From contig NZ_JADIKE010000027.1 of assembly GCF_016904955.1 (NCBI RefSeq), forward strand, positions 1 through 64,000: DNA of 64,000 nt. Direction: 5' to 3'. Positions within the stretch are counted from its first letter, which is position 1. Every line of letters starts with the position of its first letter. This document shows, piece after piece, positions 28,226-37,766 of this stretch. Position numbers and translations under genes: made by a program. Under the pieces are notes generated by a model, which did no database searches, was not told where the DNA came from, and saw only the letters and a program-made list of their open reading frames with translations. This stretch comes from Dyella flava. GTDB lineage: Bacteria; Pseudomonadota; Gammaproteobacteria; Xanthomonadales; Rhodanobacteraceae.

Positions 28226-30817
28226 ATGAGTGCGATCGTGCAGTTGGGAAACAGTGTGAATGTGCTGCACGGGCTTCGTCCTGCCTGGTTCGGGTCATCC
28301 GGCACGGCGGCGCCGTTCGATTTGCCGCCATGCGCGGCATGGGTGGGGGTTCCCGTGCCCGAACCCGCGGGCAGGGGGAGTTGGGGTTCACCCGAAGTTG
28401 GCTTGCACGATACGCTCGAATCATTGGTGGACGCGCTGTTCGCCTATCGTGTTCGCCCGATACTTGCCGACGCCGGCCGTTTTGCCTTGCCACCGAGCGC
28501 CTTGATGCTTGGTGGCGGAAGGCGTGCTGCAGTGCTGGCTTCGCTGAGCGCACTGCTGCATCTGTCGGTGGAGCAACTCGAAGGCGGCGGCCTGGTCTTG
28601 CTGCAGTTGCGGCGCGAAGATGCCGATCACCGGCACGAGGCGGAAGAGGGCGGTGTCGGGAGGCGCATCCATATCGACAACTATTGGACGCGCGAAGGCC
28701 GTCACGCCATGGGCCGCCTGCGTGTCGCAGGGCGCGCGTGCGGTCATGGCGGTGCTGACGCCATCGTCCACAAGCAGCAGGCCGACCGTTACCTGGATTA
28801 CTTCGATACGTGCGGAACGCACTTTGTGACGCGGATCGGCATGGGCGACCGCCTGTTTCAGGTCATGGTCTGCCACCCGCAGCGTTATCGCTTGCTGCGG
28901 ACGCTCTGGTCACAGTCGGCGTGCGATGCCGACGGGCCGCTGGCCAAGGCATTTTTTGCCTATACCGGTGACGAATGGATCGCAGCGCGCGGCTGGATCG
29001 TCAGCGCGGCGGGCGATCCGCTGTTGGAGCGCAGCGTGGCCGCCGGAGCGTGGCGCGGCCATCGTTCCGCTGCCGCAGACAATCTGCTGACCCCTTTCGT
29101 GCGACCGGGCGAAAACATCGCGGCTTTGCTCGATGGTTTGCAGCGCAGCGTTCCGATCGGTATCGAATTTACCGCGCATAGTCCCTACATGGAGAACTAT
29201 CGCGCGATCGCCTGGCAGCGCGTGTTGAAGGGCGCGCTGCTGCAGCGCTTCGGCGATGCCGTACGCATTCCTTTGGGTGGCGAGGCCGTCGAGACTGGTC
29301 ATGACGGCGATATCGTCGTGCGCGACAACGGCGACAACCTGGTTCTTGGTGACACGACGTCGGTGAGTGCATCGCTTGTCGCTCGCCTGGATGCAACGCA
29401 ATCACTGTGCCTGTTCGGCCGGCAACTTTCGCTTCGCAGCGATGAGCCGATAACGCTGCCGGGGCAACGGGTCACGCTGTTCGCTTTCTCGATCGATGCG
29501 CGCAGCAAAGACGACAGGGTGCCGGTGTTACGCTTATCGGATGAAGCATTCACCAGCTTCCGGTGCTACACGCCGGCACTCGCCGGGGCGGTACGGATCG
29601 GTAACGAAACCGGCGAGCGCTGGAACGTATTGTTCCAGGGGCTGCATTTCGGCACCGACGATCAGGGGCGTGTCGTCATCCTCGGTGAACTGGCGCAGGC
29701 CGATGCCCGCGCCCTGAAAATGTTGCGGGCGCCCCTGGTCGGTGCGCTGGCCGATGTCGAGGCACAGATCGCCCGTGCCGACGGAGAGGGCGATGTAGCG
29801 CATGCCCATGACGCACGTGCCGCCCTTGAATGGATTCATGCCATAGTGAGTAGCAGCGGCGTTGCCGATCTCGACGAAAGTCATCGTGGCGTGTGGGAAG
29901 CGATACAGCGTCGGGCCATCTATCAATCCCGGCTGGGTGCCCGAAGCGAATGTATCGGTCAGGATGTCGCGGACCCCGCTGCCCGAATGGCGCACGAGTT
30001 GTTGTTGCGTCTGCGTCTGCTTGCCAACGAACCGGAGCCGCTTACTGATGACGCCTTGGACGTAATGATCCAGGATCTCGAGCAAGCATCGCAGCAATGG
30101 ACTTCTTCATTTCCACCCGCCGAGACCGACAGCCGAATGCTGACCGAGTGTCTCGCGGAGATGGAAGCCGCACAGCTGCGCGGCATGTTTGCGCTGCACC
30201 TTCTGCTCGGTAACGAACAAGTCACCACCGAGCAGCCATCGGCCGATCGCCAGAGGGCCCGGCGTCTGCTGCATGGTTTGGCGTGGTATTGGAGCGATGG
30301 CGCTACGGGTAGCCTTGTCAATAATACCGACGATGCGCTGCTGGCATCGGCGTTATCGATCTTCTCCAGGGCCTGGAGAACTTACCAGGCTGCCATGCTC
30401 GTGCAGGCGCTCACCCATGATGCAGGGTATCTGGCTATCGCCGAGAGCATGACGGTATTCGACGGCGCGGAACGCCTCGATATGACAGCGCAAGAGTGGC
30501 ATCAACTTCCGCAGGTGCTGGCCTCGCTATGGGCGCCGGCCCTCGGCGTGGATGGTGGCATCGGTGCGGAAGAACTTCTTTCCGCTTTGCAGGATTTCGC
30601 TGCGGGCGGCATCAGGTTGGAGCGTGCGGCAGCCGCTGCGCGCCGCAATTTGCACTTGCGATATCGCGCCACCTGGCACAGCGATTTTCCGCCGCCAGAG
30701 CTGCCGTGGATGCGCGCGTATCACTATTCGCGGTACATCCGTGCAGTGCTGGACGTTGATCGGCACTTACCTCGACGTGCTCTCCATTCACGCCATTTCC
30801 ACATGGACGCATGCTAG
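28226..30817 (+). CDS. MACPF-like protein, 863 residues, paralogue of the giant protein's N-terminus
   Basis: Residues 196-208 read CGTHFVTRIGMGD, again the MACPF core G-T-H-F-x6-G with the flanking aromatic and last Gly changed, and at nearly the same position as in the giant protein. Other shared blocks are IVQLGNSVNVLHGLRPAWF at the N-terminus and RVLKGALLQRFGDAVRIP near residue 335. The C-terminal half (about 550-863) is helical and unlike the P47 module. No signal peptide. I chose ATG 28226 over a TTG two codons earlier because it aligns with the giant protein's start. Stop of the previous gene is 13 bases upstream. Confidence 0.65.
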   Translation: MSAIVQLGNSVNVLHGLRPAWFGSSGTAAPFDLPPCAAWVGVPVPEPAGRGSWGSPEVGLHDTLESLVDALFAYRVRPILADAGRFALPPSALMLGGGRRAAVLASLSALLHLSVEQLEGGGLVLLQLRREDADHRHEAEEGGVGRRIHIDNYWTREGRHAMGRLRVAGRACGHGGADAIVHKQQADRYLDYFDTCGTHFVTRIGMGDRLFQVMVCHPQRYRLLRTLWSQSACDADGPLAKAFFAYTGDEWIAARGWIVSAAGDPLLERSVAAGAWRGHRSAAADNLLTPFVRPGENIAALLDGLQRSVPIGIEFTAHSPYMENYRAIAWQRVLKGALLQRFGDAVRIPLGGEAVETGHDGDIVVRDNGDNLVLGDTTSVSASLVARLDATQSLCLFGRQLSLRSDEPITLPGQRVTLFAFSIDARSKDDRVPVLRLSDEAFTSFRCYTPALAGAVRIGNETGERWNVLFQGLHFGTDDQGRVVILGELAQADARALKMLRAPLVGALADVEAQIARADGEGDVAHAHDARAALEWIHAIVSSSGVADLDESHRGVWEAIQRRAIYQSRLGARSECIGQDVADPAARMAHELLLRLRLLANEPEPLTDDALDVMIQDLEQASQQWTSSFPPAETDSRMLTECLAEMEAAQLRGMFALHLLLGNEQVTTEQPSADRQRARRLLHGLAWYWSDGATGSLVNNTDDALLASALSIFSRAWRTYQAAMLVQALTHDAGYLAIAESMTVFDGAERLDMTAQEWHQLPQVLASLWAPALGVDGGIGAEELLSALQDFAAGGIRLERAAAAARRNLHLRYRATWHSDFPPPELPWMRAYHYSRYIRAVLDVDRHLPRRALHSRHFHMDAC

Positions 30818-31170
30818 CTTCGTTTTGCTAAAGGGGAATTCAGGGATTCGTATTAGTCGGCCAGGGCGGGTCAATTTGCTGCATCAAGCACTGGTCGCCG
30901 GGGTTTTCGGCGCCCATTTGGTGTTTCTATTGGTGGGCTAATTCTCTGGCTTGGCGCAGGGGTATTTCATCGAGCTTTTTTGTTGGCAATCGGACGAAGG
31001 TTCGACTGCCGTGGAATCCTGCGCGCCAGCTTTTCTGCCCGGAGCAACGCGGTAGTTATTAGACGCACGAATGCGGCCATTGACGTGTGGCGGAAGTCGC
31101 GCATTGATTACGACGCTGTCACCGACGCAAAGGTCATTAGTTGTGTAACTTCAACAAGGAAAGAGCCAAT
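30818..31170. other. Intergenic stretch, no gene seen
   Basis: About 350 bases of lower GC than the flanking genes, between the MACPF-like gene and the small secreted protein. I see neither a coding frame nor a clear hairpin. It may hold a promoter for the downstream pair. Confidence 0.4.
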
Positions 31171-31731
31171 ATGCGCATTAAGAACACTCGTTTAGGTTAT
31201 TTGTTGGCATGTGGCGTGACATCGTTGATCGCCATGTCTTATGGGCAAGCTGCTGTCGCGGCACCTGTCACCGGGACGGCAAAGGTTCAGCTGACCCATG
31301 TATTCGCAACGTTGCAGACGGGGCAGCCGGACCCAAAGCCTGAAGATACCGCTGCCTGCCGCAAACAGGTGTCCGCACCGAATTCCCGGTACCTCAATGA
31401 CTTCGTCACGACCCGCTACTCCATCGATACCAAGTCGCTGATGATGAGCGCCACGTCGTCGCTCCCGTCTCCGCACGTCACGGAACCGCTTGAGATCAGC
31501 ATTCCACTCTCACCGCTTGGTCTGGCGAATCAGTACGCCTTTGGTGCATTTCGTCCGGCCGGGTTGCCCGGCACCTACGTTTTGTTCTCGATCGGACTCG
31601 ACTTCAAGGGAGCGAAATCGTCGGTGCTGGTTCTTAATGCCGACAAGGACTACAACTGCCTCGTTTCCAGTGATCCGAAGCCGTTCAACGGTGGCTTGAG
31701 TGCAAAGTTCGGGTCCGATCAAAAACAATAA
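31171..31731 (+). CDS. Small secreted protein of unknown function
   Basis: A 186-residue protein with a clear signal peptide (MRIKNTRLGYLLACGVTSLI, then cleavage near AVAAP). Mature residues include VQLTHVFATLQTG and a Cys pair (AACRKQ region and YNCLVSS). I do not recognise the family. AAGGAAAGAG lies just before ATG 31171. It lies between the MACPF/P47-like operon and a lipase gene on the same strand and may be exported with the lipase. Confidence 0.7.
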   Translation: MRIKNTRLGYLLACGVTSLIAMSYGQAAVAAPVTGTAKVQLTHVFATLQTGQPDPKPEDTAACRKQVSAPNSRYLNDFVTTRYSIDTKSLMMSATSSLPSPHVTEPLEISIPLSPLGLANQYAFGAFRPAGLPGTYVLFSIGLDFKGAKSSVLVLNADKDYNCLVSSDPKPFNGGLSAKFGSDQKQ

Positions 31732-31852
31732 TTTTTGACGGTGTCTGCGTGGATGGCGCGCTACCTGATGGCTGGCGCGCCATCCTTTGTCGGCGCCACC
31801 GTGTTCAGGGGGATCAAGCCGTCCAACGTTACCGAACGTAAGGAGATGTCCG

Positions 31853-32731
31853 ATGACCACCGCACCTTCAAGCCTGCCGATGTATTTCCCGCCTGGTTTT
31901 AGTCAAACCGAGGCATCGGCTTGTGCTGCATTGGTTCTCACCGCTTACGATCAGTTCAATCAATGGAAGAATCAAGGTTATCCAGAACAGTCCAGTTTCA
32001 CCTGGAAGCCTAATGGCCCAACCTTGAATTACAGTGCGGCCATTTGGGGCACTATCACCATCTATGGTTATTCCTATCCAGAACCCTTTGGATTTGTTGC
32101 ATGGGATGGACACGGGAATGCATTTGTCGTCTTTCGAGGCACGATGACCTACATCGACGGCATTGTCGACGCCGAGATAGACCAGGCCCCATATACGTTC
32201 ACTCCAGGATTCGGCAACGTCCAGACTGGCTGGAACGGGGTCTACGCAACGATGCGTGCCGCACTTCTTGCGCAGCTAGGCAAGATTGGTACGGTTAGCC
32301 GGCTGCTGATTACAGGTCACAGCATGGGATCCGCGTACTCGTCGTTGGCGGTGCCTGATATAGCGAAGAATTCGTCAGTTCCGCCCGGAGGATCCCGCAG
32401 CTACGTGCACTACAATTTTGCCAGTCCACGCGTTGGCGATACGGGATTTGCCGCGGGGATGAATTGGAACGCACAGGCCACCACTTTCCGCATCGTGAAC
32501 ACCGAGGACATTGTCCCGGCTGTTCCTCCGCCGTTGACTGGATCGATGGTGTATCAGCATGTCGGGACGCCAGTGGATTTCACGGCGGAATATCTGACCA
32601 CGGACGGTAATCACAGCATGGCGAATTGCTACTCATACGCCATCAATAACTACCAGCAGCCGCAAGGTCCGATACCATCCCTGGCGCTACTCGACCGGCC
32701 GATTCGCTTCGAGGAAGTCGTTAAGCCTTGA
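31853..32731 (+). CDS. Class 3 lipase
   Basis: A 292-residue lipase of the fungal/class 3 type. AFVVFRGTM holds the oxyanion region, LLITGHSMGSAYSSL the nucleophile elbow Ser, and FRIVNTEDIVPAVPP the Asp and PPP loop typical of this family. There is no obvious signal peptide. AAGGAGATG precedes ATG 31853. Together with the MACPF/P47-like proteins it suggests a membrane-lipid target, though it may be a separate unit. Confidence 0.85.
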   Translation: MTTAPSSLPMYFPPGFSQTEASACAALVLTAYDQFNQWKNQGYPEQSSFTWKPNGPTLNYSAAIWGTITIYGYSYPEPFGFVAWDGHGNAFVVFRGTMTYIDGIVDAEIDQAPYTFTPGFGNVQTGWNGVYATMRAALLAQLGKIGTVSRLLITGHSMGSAYSSLAVPDIAKNSSVPPGGSRSYVHYNFASPRVGDTGFAAGMNWNAQATTFRIVNTEDIVPAVPPPLTGSMVYQHVGTPVDFTAEYLTTDGNHSMANCYSYAINNYQQPQGPIPSLALLDRPIRFEEVVKP

Positions 32732-32821
32732 AGTTTGGCCTGGGCTCAGTGGCTATGTCCGCTCAGCCTTGGCAACGTGAATATGGCGGCTATCCAACGC
32801 GCTGCTTGCCGGGTATTTGGG

Positions 32822-32849
32822 CGTCATTCTGAGCTTCTCCAGAATGACG
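32822..32849 (+). terminator. Perfect 10-bp hairpin after the lipase gene
   Basis: CGTCATTCTG and CAGAATGACG pair perfectly around the loop AGCTTCTC, about 90 bases after the lipase stop. No clear T-run follows, so termination is likely but not certain. Confidence 0.5.
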
Positions 32850-32973
32850 TCTGCCTTGTTCCTGTTTCAGGAGAAATTCCGGCAGATGCTGTTACGTGAC
32901 CCGCAGGATTTTGGTTACATAATTTCTTGCGCTTCGTGACGCAAGTACGAAGTTAAATTGCATTAATAGCGTC

Positions 32974-33012
32974 TATAATGGTGTGTATGAAATTGTTAAG
33001 AACAAATGTTCT
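32974..33012 (+). promoter_or_regulatory. AT-rich control region: TATAAT box and AGAACA-AA-TGTTCT palindrome
   Basis: TATAAT (32974-32979) is a perfect -10 box with no good -35. An inverted repeat AGAACA-AA-TGTTCT follows at 32999-33012, where a repressor could block transcription. The 566 bases from 32732 to 33297 are much AT-richer than the surroundings and contain no gene longer than an 18-codon frame at 32987. They precede the candidate biosynthetic cluster. Confidence 0.4.
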
Positions 33013-33297
33013 ATTAGTTTTTACATTAAATATCCGCGTTTAATACTTAAATGCCATGAAAATTTTAAAACATGGACGAAAACTCGTGCCTTGATGGCTT
33101 TTTTCACATTGACGTCACGTGATTTATCGTCCGATTAGCATCGCACGCGAAATGTGTTTTCTCCAAAGCTGTACCACCCAAGTGACATCAGAGCTCGCCC
33201 CATCATTTTGGTGGGTTGTGCGTGTAGTGTTCGCACGAAAATATTTGACGTACAAAAGGGTTCGTTATCAATCACAGCTCATACTAGGATGGTCGCC

Positions 33298-33471
33298 ATG
33301 TCAATTAGCGAAAATATCAATTTCGTTCCGTCTGCGTCGGACATTGACTCGATCGAGCGGGCCGACAAGTCCGCCGCCAAGCTTGTTGAGGATACGACAC
33401 AAAGCCTGCCGAAAGGCGATTTTTCTGCCTGGAATTGCCCGTACAAGGAATGTCGTCAGCGCACGCAATGA
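33298..33471 (+). CDS. 57-residue peptide, possible precursor or small regulator
   Basis: The peptide begins MSISENINFVPSASDIDSIE, has an acidic middle (SIERADKSAAKLVEDTT) and ends SAWNCPYKECRQRTQ with two cysteines four residues apart. The acidic, helical front and short Cys-containing tail have the look of a leader and core of a modified peptide. AGGATGG precedes the ATG. It is the first gene of a run of oxidative and amide-forming enzymes. It lacks the Thr-x-Gly site and the ring acid of lasso precursors. I do not recognise a family. Confidence 0.55.
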   Translation: MSISENINFVPSASDIDSIERADKSAAKLVEDTTQSLPKGDFSAWNCPYKECRQRTQ

Positions 33472-33705
33472 GTGTGCACTCGGCACAGAGCCTCACCGAC
33501 TGAGGTAGCCGGCTCAATGATGACTCAGGAGCAGCGGTGAAACAGCGCGTTTCACCGCACTGCTCACGAGTGCCGATTGCCTTCGAAATGGGGCTTCTCC
33601 AGCCTTGCTCGCACGTCAGCGGGTGATGCCGCCACGCGCCGTTGTGGCGTGATGCGGGTTGTGACTGCGACTCAGGCATTTCTACGGGCTTCAAGGGGGA
33701 ATTGC

Positions 33706-34515
33706 ATGAAGTTTGTTGCGGACATGACGCTTTTGGCGCTGCATGAACTTGGTATCGCCCCTTTGCCGCTATATGAAGACTTGTTGCTCAAGTCCATGGA
33801 CGCGCATCCGGTTCCCTTCGGCCAGCGTTGGTATGGCGACGCCTACCGAAAACGTGCGCGTGATCCCATGTGGTTTGTTCACTCTCTGGTTGCCAATGCC
33901 AGCAAGGAATCAGAAGGATCCCGTCAATTATGGAAAATCGCTGCGCGAACCGCCGACCCTGATATTGCCGTCCAGATTCGCAGTCATGCGATCGATGAAG
34001 CGCGGCACGCCCGATTTTATCTGCTGATGGCCAAATTAACCTTTCCTGATGCGGCGGACGACATGAAGTGGGGCGAACTAATGGCGGATACTCCGAGATA
34101 TACGCGGCACAACGTTCCGGAGCCGTCAGAGCCTAATCATTTTTCCGTCACGCTCGACGAATTGATTCAAACCAATATCGGTGAAATTAGAACGCGAATT
34201 CACCAGCTTCTTCTGCGCTCGGTCATCGTTTTGCACTGCGAACCGTCCGTTCGTGCGCGGCTGGAAAAGATCGTTGATTCCGTGCTGTTCGATGAAACAC
34301 GCCACATAGCCTACACGGCCGCCATAATTGATAAAGCCATGCGTGACGGACATGATCGGCTGGTGCGCGAAATTATGTTCGAGCGGCTTGCGGAGTTCAA
34401 CGCGCTGACTTTGGTCGAGGTTGATGCCGACACCTACGATGGCGCGTGCGGCCACCTCGCCAGCGAACATGTTCCCGTCGCTGAAAAGAGCACGGCATGG
34501 CAACACAACGCCTGA
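33706..34515 (+). CDS. Ferritin-like diiron protein (putative oxygenase)
   Basis: A 269-residue helical protein with two E-x-x-H motifs, IDEARHARFY (about residue 104) and FDETRHIAYT (about residue 201), plus upstream Glu residues (KESEGSRQ, LDELIQ). This is the ligand set of diiron carboxylate enzymes such as AurF-like N-oxygenases and ferritin-like oxidases. AAGGGGGA precedes ATG 33706. Its last 19 bases overlap the start of the ThDP enzyme, so they are coupled. Substrate unknown; likely tailoring enzyme of the cluster. Confidence 0.7.
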   Translation: MKFVADMTLLALHELGIAPLPLYEDLLLKSMDAHPVPFGQRWYGDAYRKRARDPMWFVHSLVANASKESEGSRQLWKIAARTADPDIAVQIRSHAIDEARHARFYLLMAKLTFPDAADDMKWGELMADTPRYTRHNVPEPSEPNHFSVTLDELIQTNIGEIRTRIHQLLLRSVIVLHCEPSVRARLEKIVDSVLFDETRHIAYTAAIIDKAMRDGHDRLVREIMFERLAEFNALTLVEVDADTYDGACGHLASEHVPVAEKSTAWQHNA

Positions 34516-36158
34516 GCGGTCGCCAGATGGTGCTTGAGATGCTGCGTGCCGAGCACGTCACGCACATCTTCGGCAATCCGGGCACAAGCGAGATGCCATT
34601 ACTCGATGCACTGGAGGCCTATCACGACATCGATTACGTCCTTGCGCTGCACGAAGGTGTGGCTGTCGGCATGGCGGATGGTTATGCGCGGGCGAGTGGT
34701 CGTCCATCTTTTGTCAGTCTGCATATAGACACCGGCCTGGCCAATGGCATCAGTCTATTAGCCGATGCGGCCGATGGCGGTACGCCCATCGTTTTGTCAT
34801 CGGCAAACAAGGACATTCGCAAGCTTTGCGAGGGCAGAACCGATCTGCCTCAGATGGTGTCGCAATTTACCAAATGGAGTGCCGAGGCCACGCATCCGGA
34901 GCAAATTCCCGGTCTGATGCGGCGTGCCTTCAAAGAAGCCAAGACCGCGCCGACCGGCCCCACCTACATTGGCTTTGCGGCGAACGCGCTAAACGAAGAG
35001 GCCAGCGTTGAGATAATACCTTCCAGCCCAGCCTTCGACAGGATCGCGCCCGATGAGCAGGCGCTGGAACGGGCCGCGGCTCTGCTTTCGACAGCCGTCA
35101 GTCCGGTGATCCTGGTGGGCGACCGCGTGGGTCAATCCGGCGCCTGCGTCGAAGTGGTGCGCGTTGCCGAATTGCTGGGCGCTGATGTCTACGCCACGTG
35201 TCTCGGGCGCGTAAACTTTCCGACCGGACATCCGCTGTTCAAGGGGGCGTTGGGGCAGCTATTTCCAGCCACGCGACGCATGCTAAGTGAAGCGGACATC
35301 GTGCTTGCCGTCGGAACCAATGTGTTTAGCGGGTTCTTCTATTTTTCGGGCAGGGCGCTCGAAGGCTCAACCAAACTAATCCACATCGACTCGGCCGCGC
35401 AAGAAGTGGCAAAAAGCGAGTCGACGGAGATAGGCATTGTTGCCGACCCGAAGACAGCGCTGGCACAACTGGCCGCTCGCCTGACAAATGCGTTAACTCC
35501 GGCCCAGCACAAACGGGCGGGATCGCGCTTGCGTAGCGCGAGGGAGCAGCGTGGTGCACGCGAGACGAGCCAACATGTGCCATATGACGCCAGCCAGCCA
35601 ATGCCAGCCAGACTCATGATGCGCGAACTGGCACGCGCACTGCCGCGCGGCGCCATGCTGGTTGATGACGCCATTTCATCCAGCAAGGATCTGCACGAGG
35701 CATTTGAGTTTGGCGATCCGGATGGCTATCAGGGCCGCGGCGGCGCTGCCATTGGCTGGGGGATGGGAGCTGCCTTGGGCATCAAGCTCGCCAAGCCGGA
35801 ACAGGTTGTCGTTGCCGTCGTTGGCGATGGCAGTGCAATGATGACGATTCAGGCACTTTGCACGGCGGCCATGGCGCGCATAGCGGTGGTGTATGTGGTG
35901 TGCAATAACCGTTCCTACCGCGTCCTCAAGCAAAACATGCGGGTTTACAAGCGGGAAATACTGCACGTCGACCGTTTCGATAGCCGCTTCATCGGAATGG
36001 ACTTGCCGCCGCAGTGCGACATAGCGGCAGTGGCACGCGCGATGGGGGTTTTCGCTGTCACGATACGCGATGCCGCAGCGTTGGGCCCAACACTGGAAAT
36101 GGCGATTTCCCGCAACGAAGCGGTGCTACTGGATGTTGTTATAGACGGCTCAATCTAG
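34497..36158 (+). CDS. Thiamine diphosphate-dependent decarboxylase/lyase, benzoylformate decarboxylase-like
   Basis: A 553-residue enzyme of the acetolactate synthase superfamily. IFGNPGTSEMPLLDAL and LHEGVAVGMADGYARASG (with the catalytic Glu) open the Pyr domain; VGDGSAMMTIQAL to VVCNNRSY is the ThDP-binding GDG-NN motif. The middle (LPQMVSQFTKWS, then PTYIGF) resembles benzoylformate decarboxylase rather than acetolactate synthase. It would decarboxylate or ligate a 2-oxo acid. It overlaps the diiron gene by 19 bases and precedes a PhyH gene. Confidence 0.85.
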   Translation: MATQRLSGRQMVLEMLRAEHVTHIFGNPGTSEMPLLDALEAYHDIDYVLALHEGVAVGMADGYARASGRPSFVSLHIDTGLANGISLLADAADGGTPIVLSSANKDIRKLCEGRTDLPQMVSQFTKWSAEATHPEQIPGLMRRAFKEAKTAPTGPTYIGFAANALNEEASVEIIPSSPAFDRIAPDEQALERAAALLSTAVSPVILVGDRVGQSGACVEVVRVAELLGADVYATCLGRVNFPTGHPLFKGALGQLFPATRRMLSEADIVLAVGTNVFSGFFYFSGRALEGSTKLIHIDSAAQEVAKSESTEIGIVADPKTALAQLAARLTNALTPAQHKRAGSRLRSAREQRGARETSQHVPYDASQPMPARLMMRELARALPRGAMLVDDAISSSKDLHEAFEFGDPDGYQGRGGAAIGWGMGAALGIKLAKPEQVVVAVVGDGSAMMTIQALCTAAMARIAVVYVVCNNRSYRVLKQNMRVYKREILHVDRFDSRFIGMDLPPQCDIAAVARAMGVFAVTIRDAAALGPTLEMAISRNEAVLLDVVIDGSI

Positions 36159-36202
36159 GCCAAGGCTTCTCTGGCGACCCCATAAGTAAGGGCTGGCTAC
36201 CC

Positions 36203-37057
36203 ATGACAATCAGCAACACAGAAACGCAAGACAGGGCGACACGGATAATGAGCGAGGGTTGGTGTGTCCTGCCCAATCTCATCTCACGCACGACCACGGA
36301 TTTGCTGGCCAAGGCGGTCATTGATCAGGAGATCTCCCAGCGGCACGAGTGGAGCGCCATGGTCAAGAAGTTCAATGCGTCCGGACAACAACGGCCACCA
36401 TCCGGTGTCGGGCACGCACAGGCTTTGATCAACTACATTCCGGAACTGGCGCAATATGCAACCGACGCACGCATTATCGAGCTGGTGGAATCGATCATTG
36501 GCCCCTCCGTGCGCGTTTCGTCGATTTCAGGCCTTGTCAACTACCCGGGAAACGAGCGCGGCTACTGGCATTCGGATTGGCCGTTCAATCAATCCCTGGC
36601 GACCTACATGCGGGCTCCGTATGCCGATGTGGCGATGCAGGTATCGGGCATCCTCATGCTTACACCGTTTTCGCCGGAGAGTGGTGGCACATGGATAGTC
36701 CCAGGTAGCCATCGATCGCCGACCAATCCGAGCAATGACAATGGGGTGGATCGCTTCGCACCCCAGCCTGGCGAGATGCAGGTGACTGGCGCCGCCGGCA
36801 GTCTGCTGTTGTATGACAGTCGCCTGTGGCATGCGGTAGCTACCAATTTCACGGATGCGCCAAGGGTGGCTGTCGCCATTCGCTATGCCCCGTGGTGGCT
36901 CAACCTGGAAGTGCGGCGTAAGGGCTCACCTGATTTTCATAGGATCGCCGAGCAAGCTGGCGGCAAGGACAATTCCGTTCCTCTCATTCCAAAGAGCGTG
37001 TTTCAGCAGTTTCACGAAGACGCCAGACCTTATTTCATGCATTGGCTTGATCAATAA
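36203..37057 (+). CDS. Phytanoyl-CoA dioxygenase (PhyH) family oxygenase 1
   Basis: A 284-residue Fe(II)/2-oxoglutarate-type oxygenase. RGYWHSDWPFNQ holds the H-x-D facial pair, DSRLWHAVATN the distal His, and RVAVAIRYAPWW the Arg that binds 2-oxoglutarate. Such enzymes hydroxylate or otherwise oxidise small molecules. The start is ATG 36203 with a weak TAAGGG upstream, 44 bases after the ThDP gene. A second PhyH gene lies at 41829. Confidence 0.85.
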   Translation: MTISNTETQDRATRIMSEGWCVLPNLISRTTTDLLAKAVIDQEISQRHEWSAMVKKFNASGQQRPPSGVGHAQALINYIPELAQYATDARIIELVESIIGPSVRVSSISGLVNYPGNERGYWHSDWPFNQSLATYMRAPYADVAMQVSGILMLTPFSPESGGTWIVPGSHRSPTNPSNDNGVDRFAPQPGEMQVTGAAGSLLLYDSRLWHAVATNFTDAPRVAVAIRYAPWWLNLEVRRKGSPDFHRIAEQAGGKDNSVPLIPKSVFQQFHEDARPYFMHWLDQ

Positions 37058-37121
37058 AAGGTCTGCACGGCGAGTTCATCGATCCAGTTCACGACCTTTC
37101 CCAACTGAACAAGGAACTGAC

Positions 37122-37766
37122 ATGGCTCAATATATGATTGTCACGCGATTCAATTCCGGCCACGATCTGGCGACGCTGCGCAGTCGCGCGGCATTAGTCA
37201 AGCAGAAGACAGTTGCCGCTGTACCCGAGTTGGCCAGCAAGTGTGGCGCCAAGTTCGCACTTTTGGGCTGCAGCATCGATGCCATCGATATTTTCCACAC
37301 CGATGATGTCGATGCTGTTTCGCGCGCCGCCAACATCATCTCGGTCCATGGTCAGGCGCAGACCGAGGTGCTGCCTGTGGTGGGTTGGGGCGAATACCTG
37401 TCTGCATTTTCGAGCCTCAAACATGAGCCTCCCGCACGCTTGGCGAGCGCAGGCGATGGCGCCCGCAAGTATGCAGTCATCACCAAATTTCCCCAGGGAT
37501 TTGATCACGCTACGCTGCCGCAGCGTTCCGCCGCTGTCAAACACAACATCATCGCGGCCGCGCCCGTGTTGACAGGCAAATGGAGCAACGAGTTCATCGT
37601 GCTCGGCGGCAGTTTTGACGGCATCGACATCGTTGAATCGGACGACTTGATGGCTGTTGCCACGGCGGCCAATATCATCCGCGTGTACGGCGGTTGCAGC
37701 ACCGAGCTTGCAGTGGCTGTGCCGTGGAATAACTATCTGGCCAAATTGCCCCAGGCCGCCGCCTGA
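37122..37766 (+). CDS. Tandem GYD-like domain protein
   Basis: 214 residues made of two similar halves: YMIVTRFNSGHDLATLRSRA to VLPVVGWGEYL, and YAVITKFPQGFDHATLPQRS to LAVAVPWNNYLAKL. Each half has the ferredoxin-like pattern of GYD-domain proteins, whose function is unknown (possible small-molecule binding or dimerisation). Internal duplication is plain. AAGGAA precedes the ATG. The stop TGA shares one base with the ATG of the asparagine-synthetase-like gene. Confidence 0.7.
   Translation: MAQYMIVTRFNSGHDLATLRSRAALVKQKTVAAVPELASKCGAKFALLGCSIDAIDIFHTDDVDAVSRAANIISVHGQAQTEVLPVVGWGEYLSAFSSLKHEPPARLASAGDGARKYAVITKFPQGFDHATLPQRSAAVKHNIIAAAPVLTGKWSNEFIVLGGSFDGIDIVESDDLMAVATAANIIRVYGGCSTELAVAVPWNNYLAKLPQAAA

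Noticed and set aside
32987..33043. An 18-codon frame (MKLLRTNVLLVFTLNIRV)
   Set aside because: It follows the TATAAT box but has no ribosome site and overlaps the palindrome; too little evidence for a gene.
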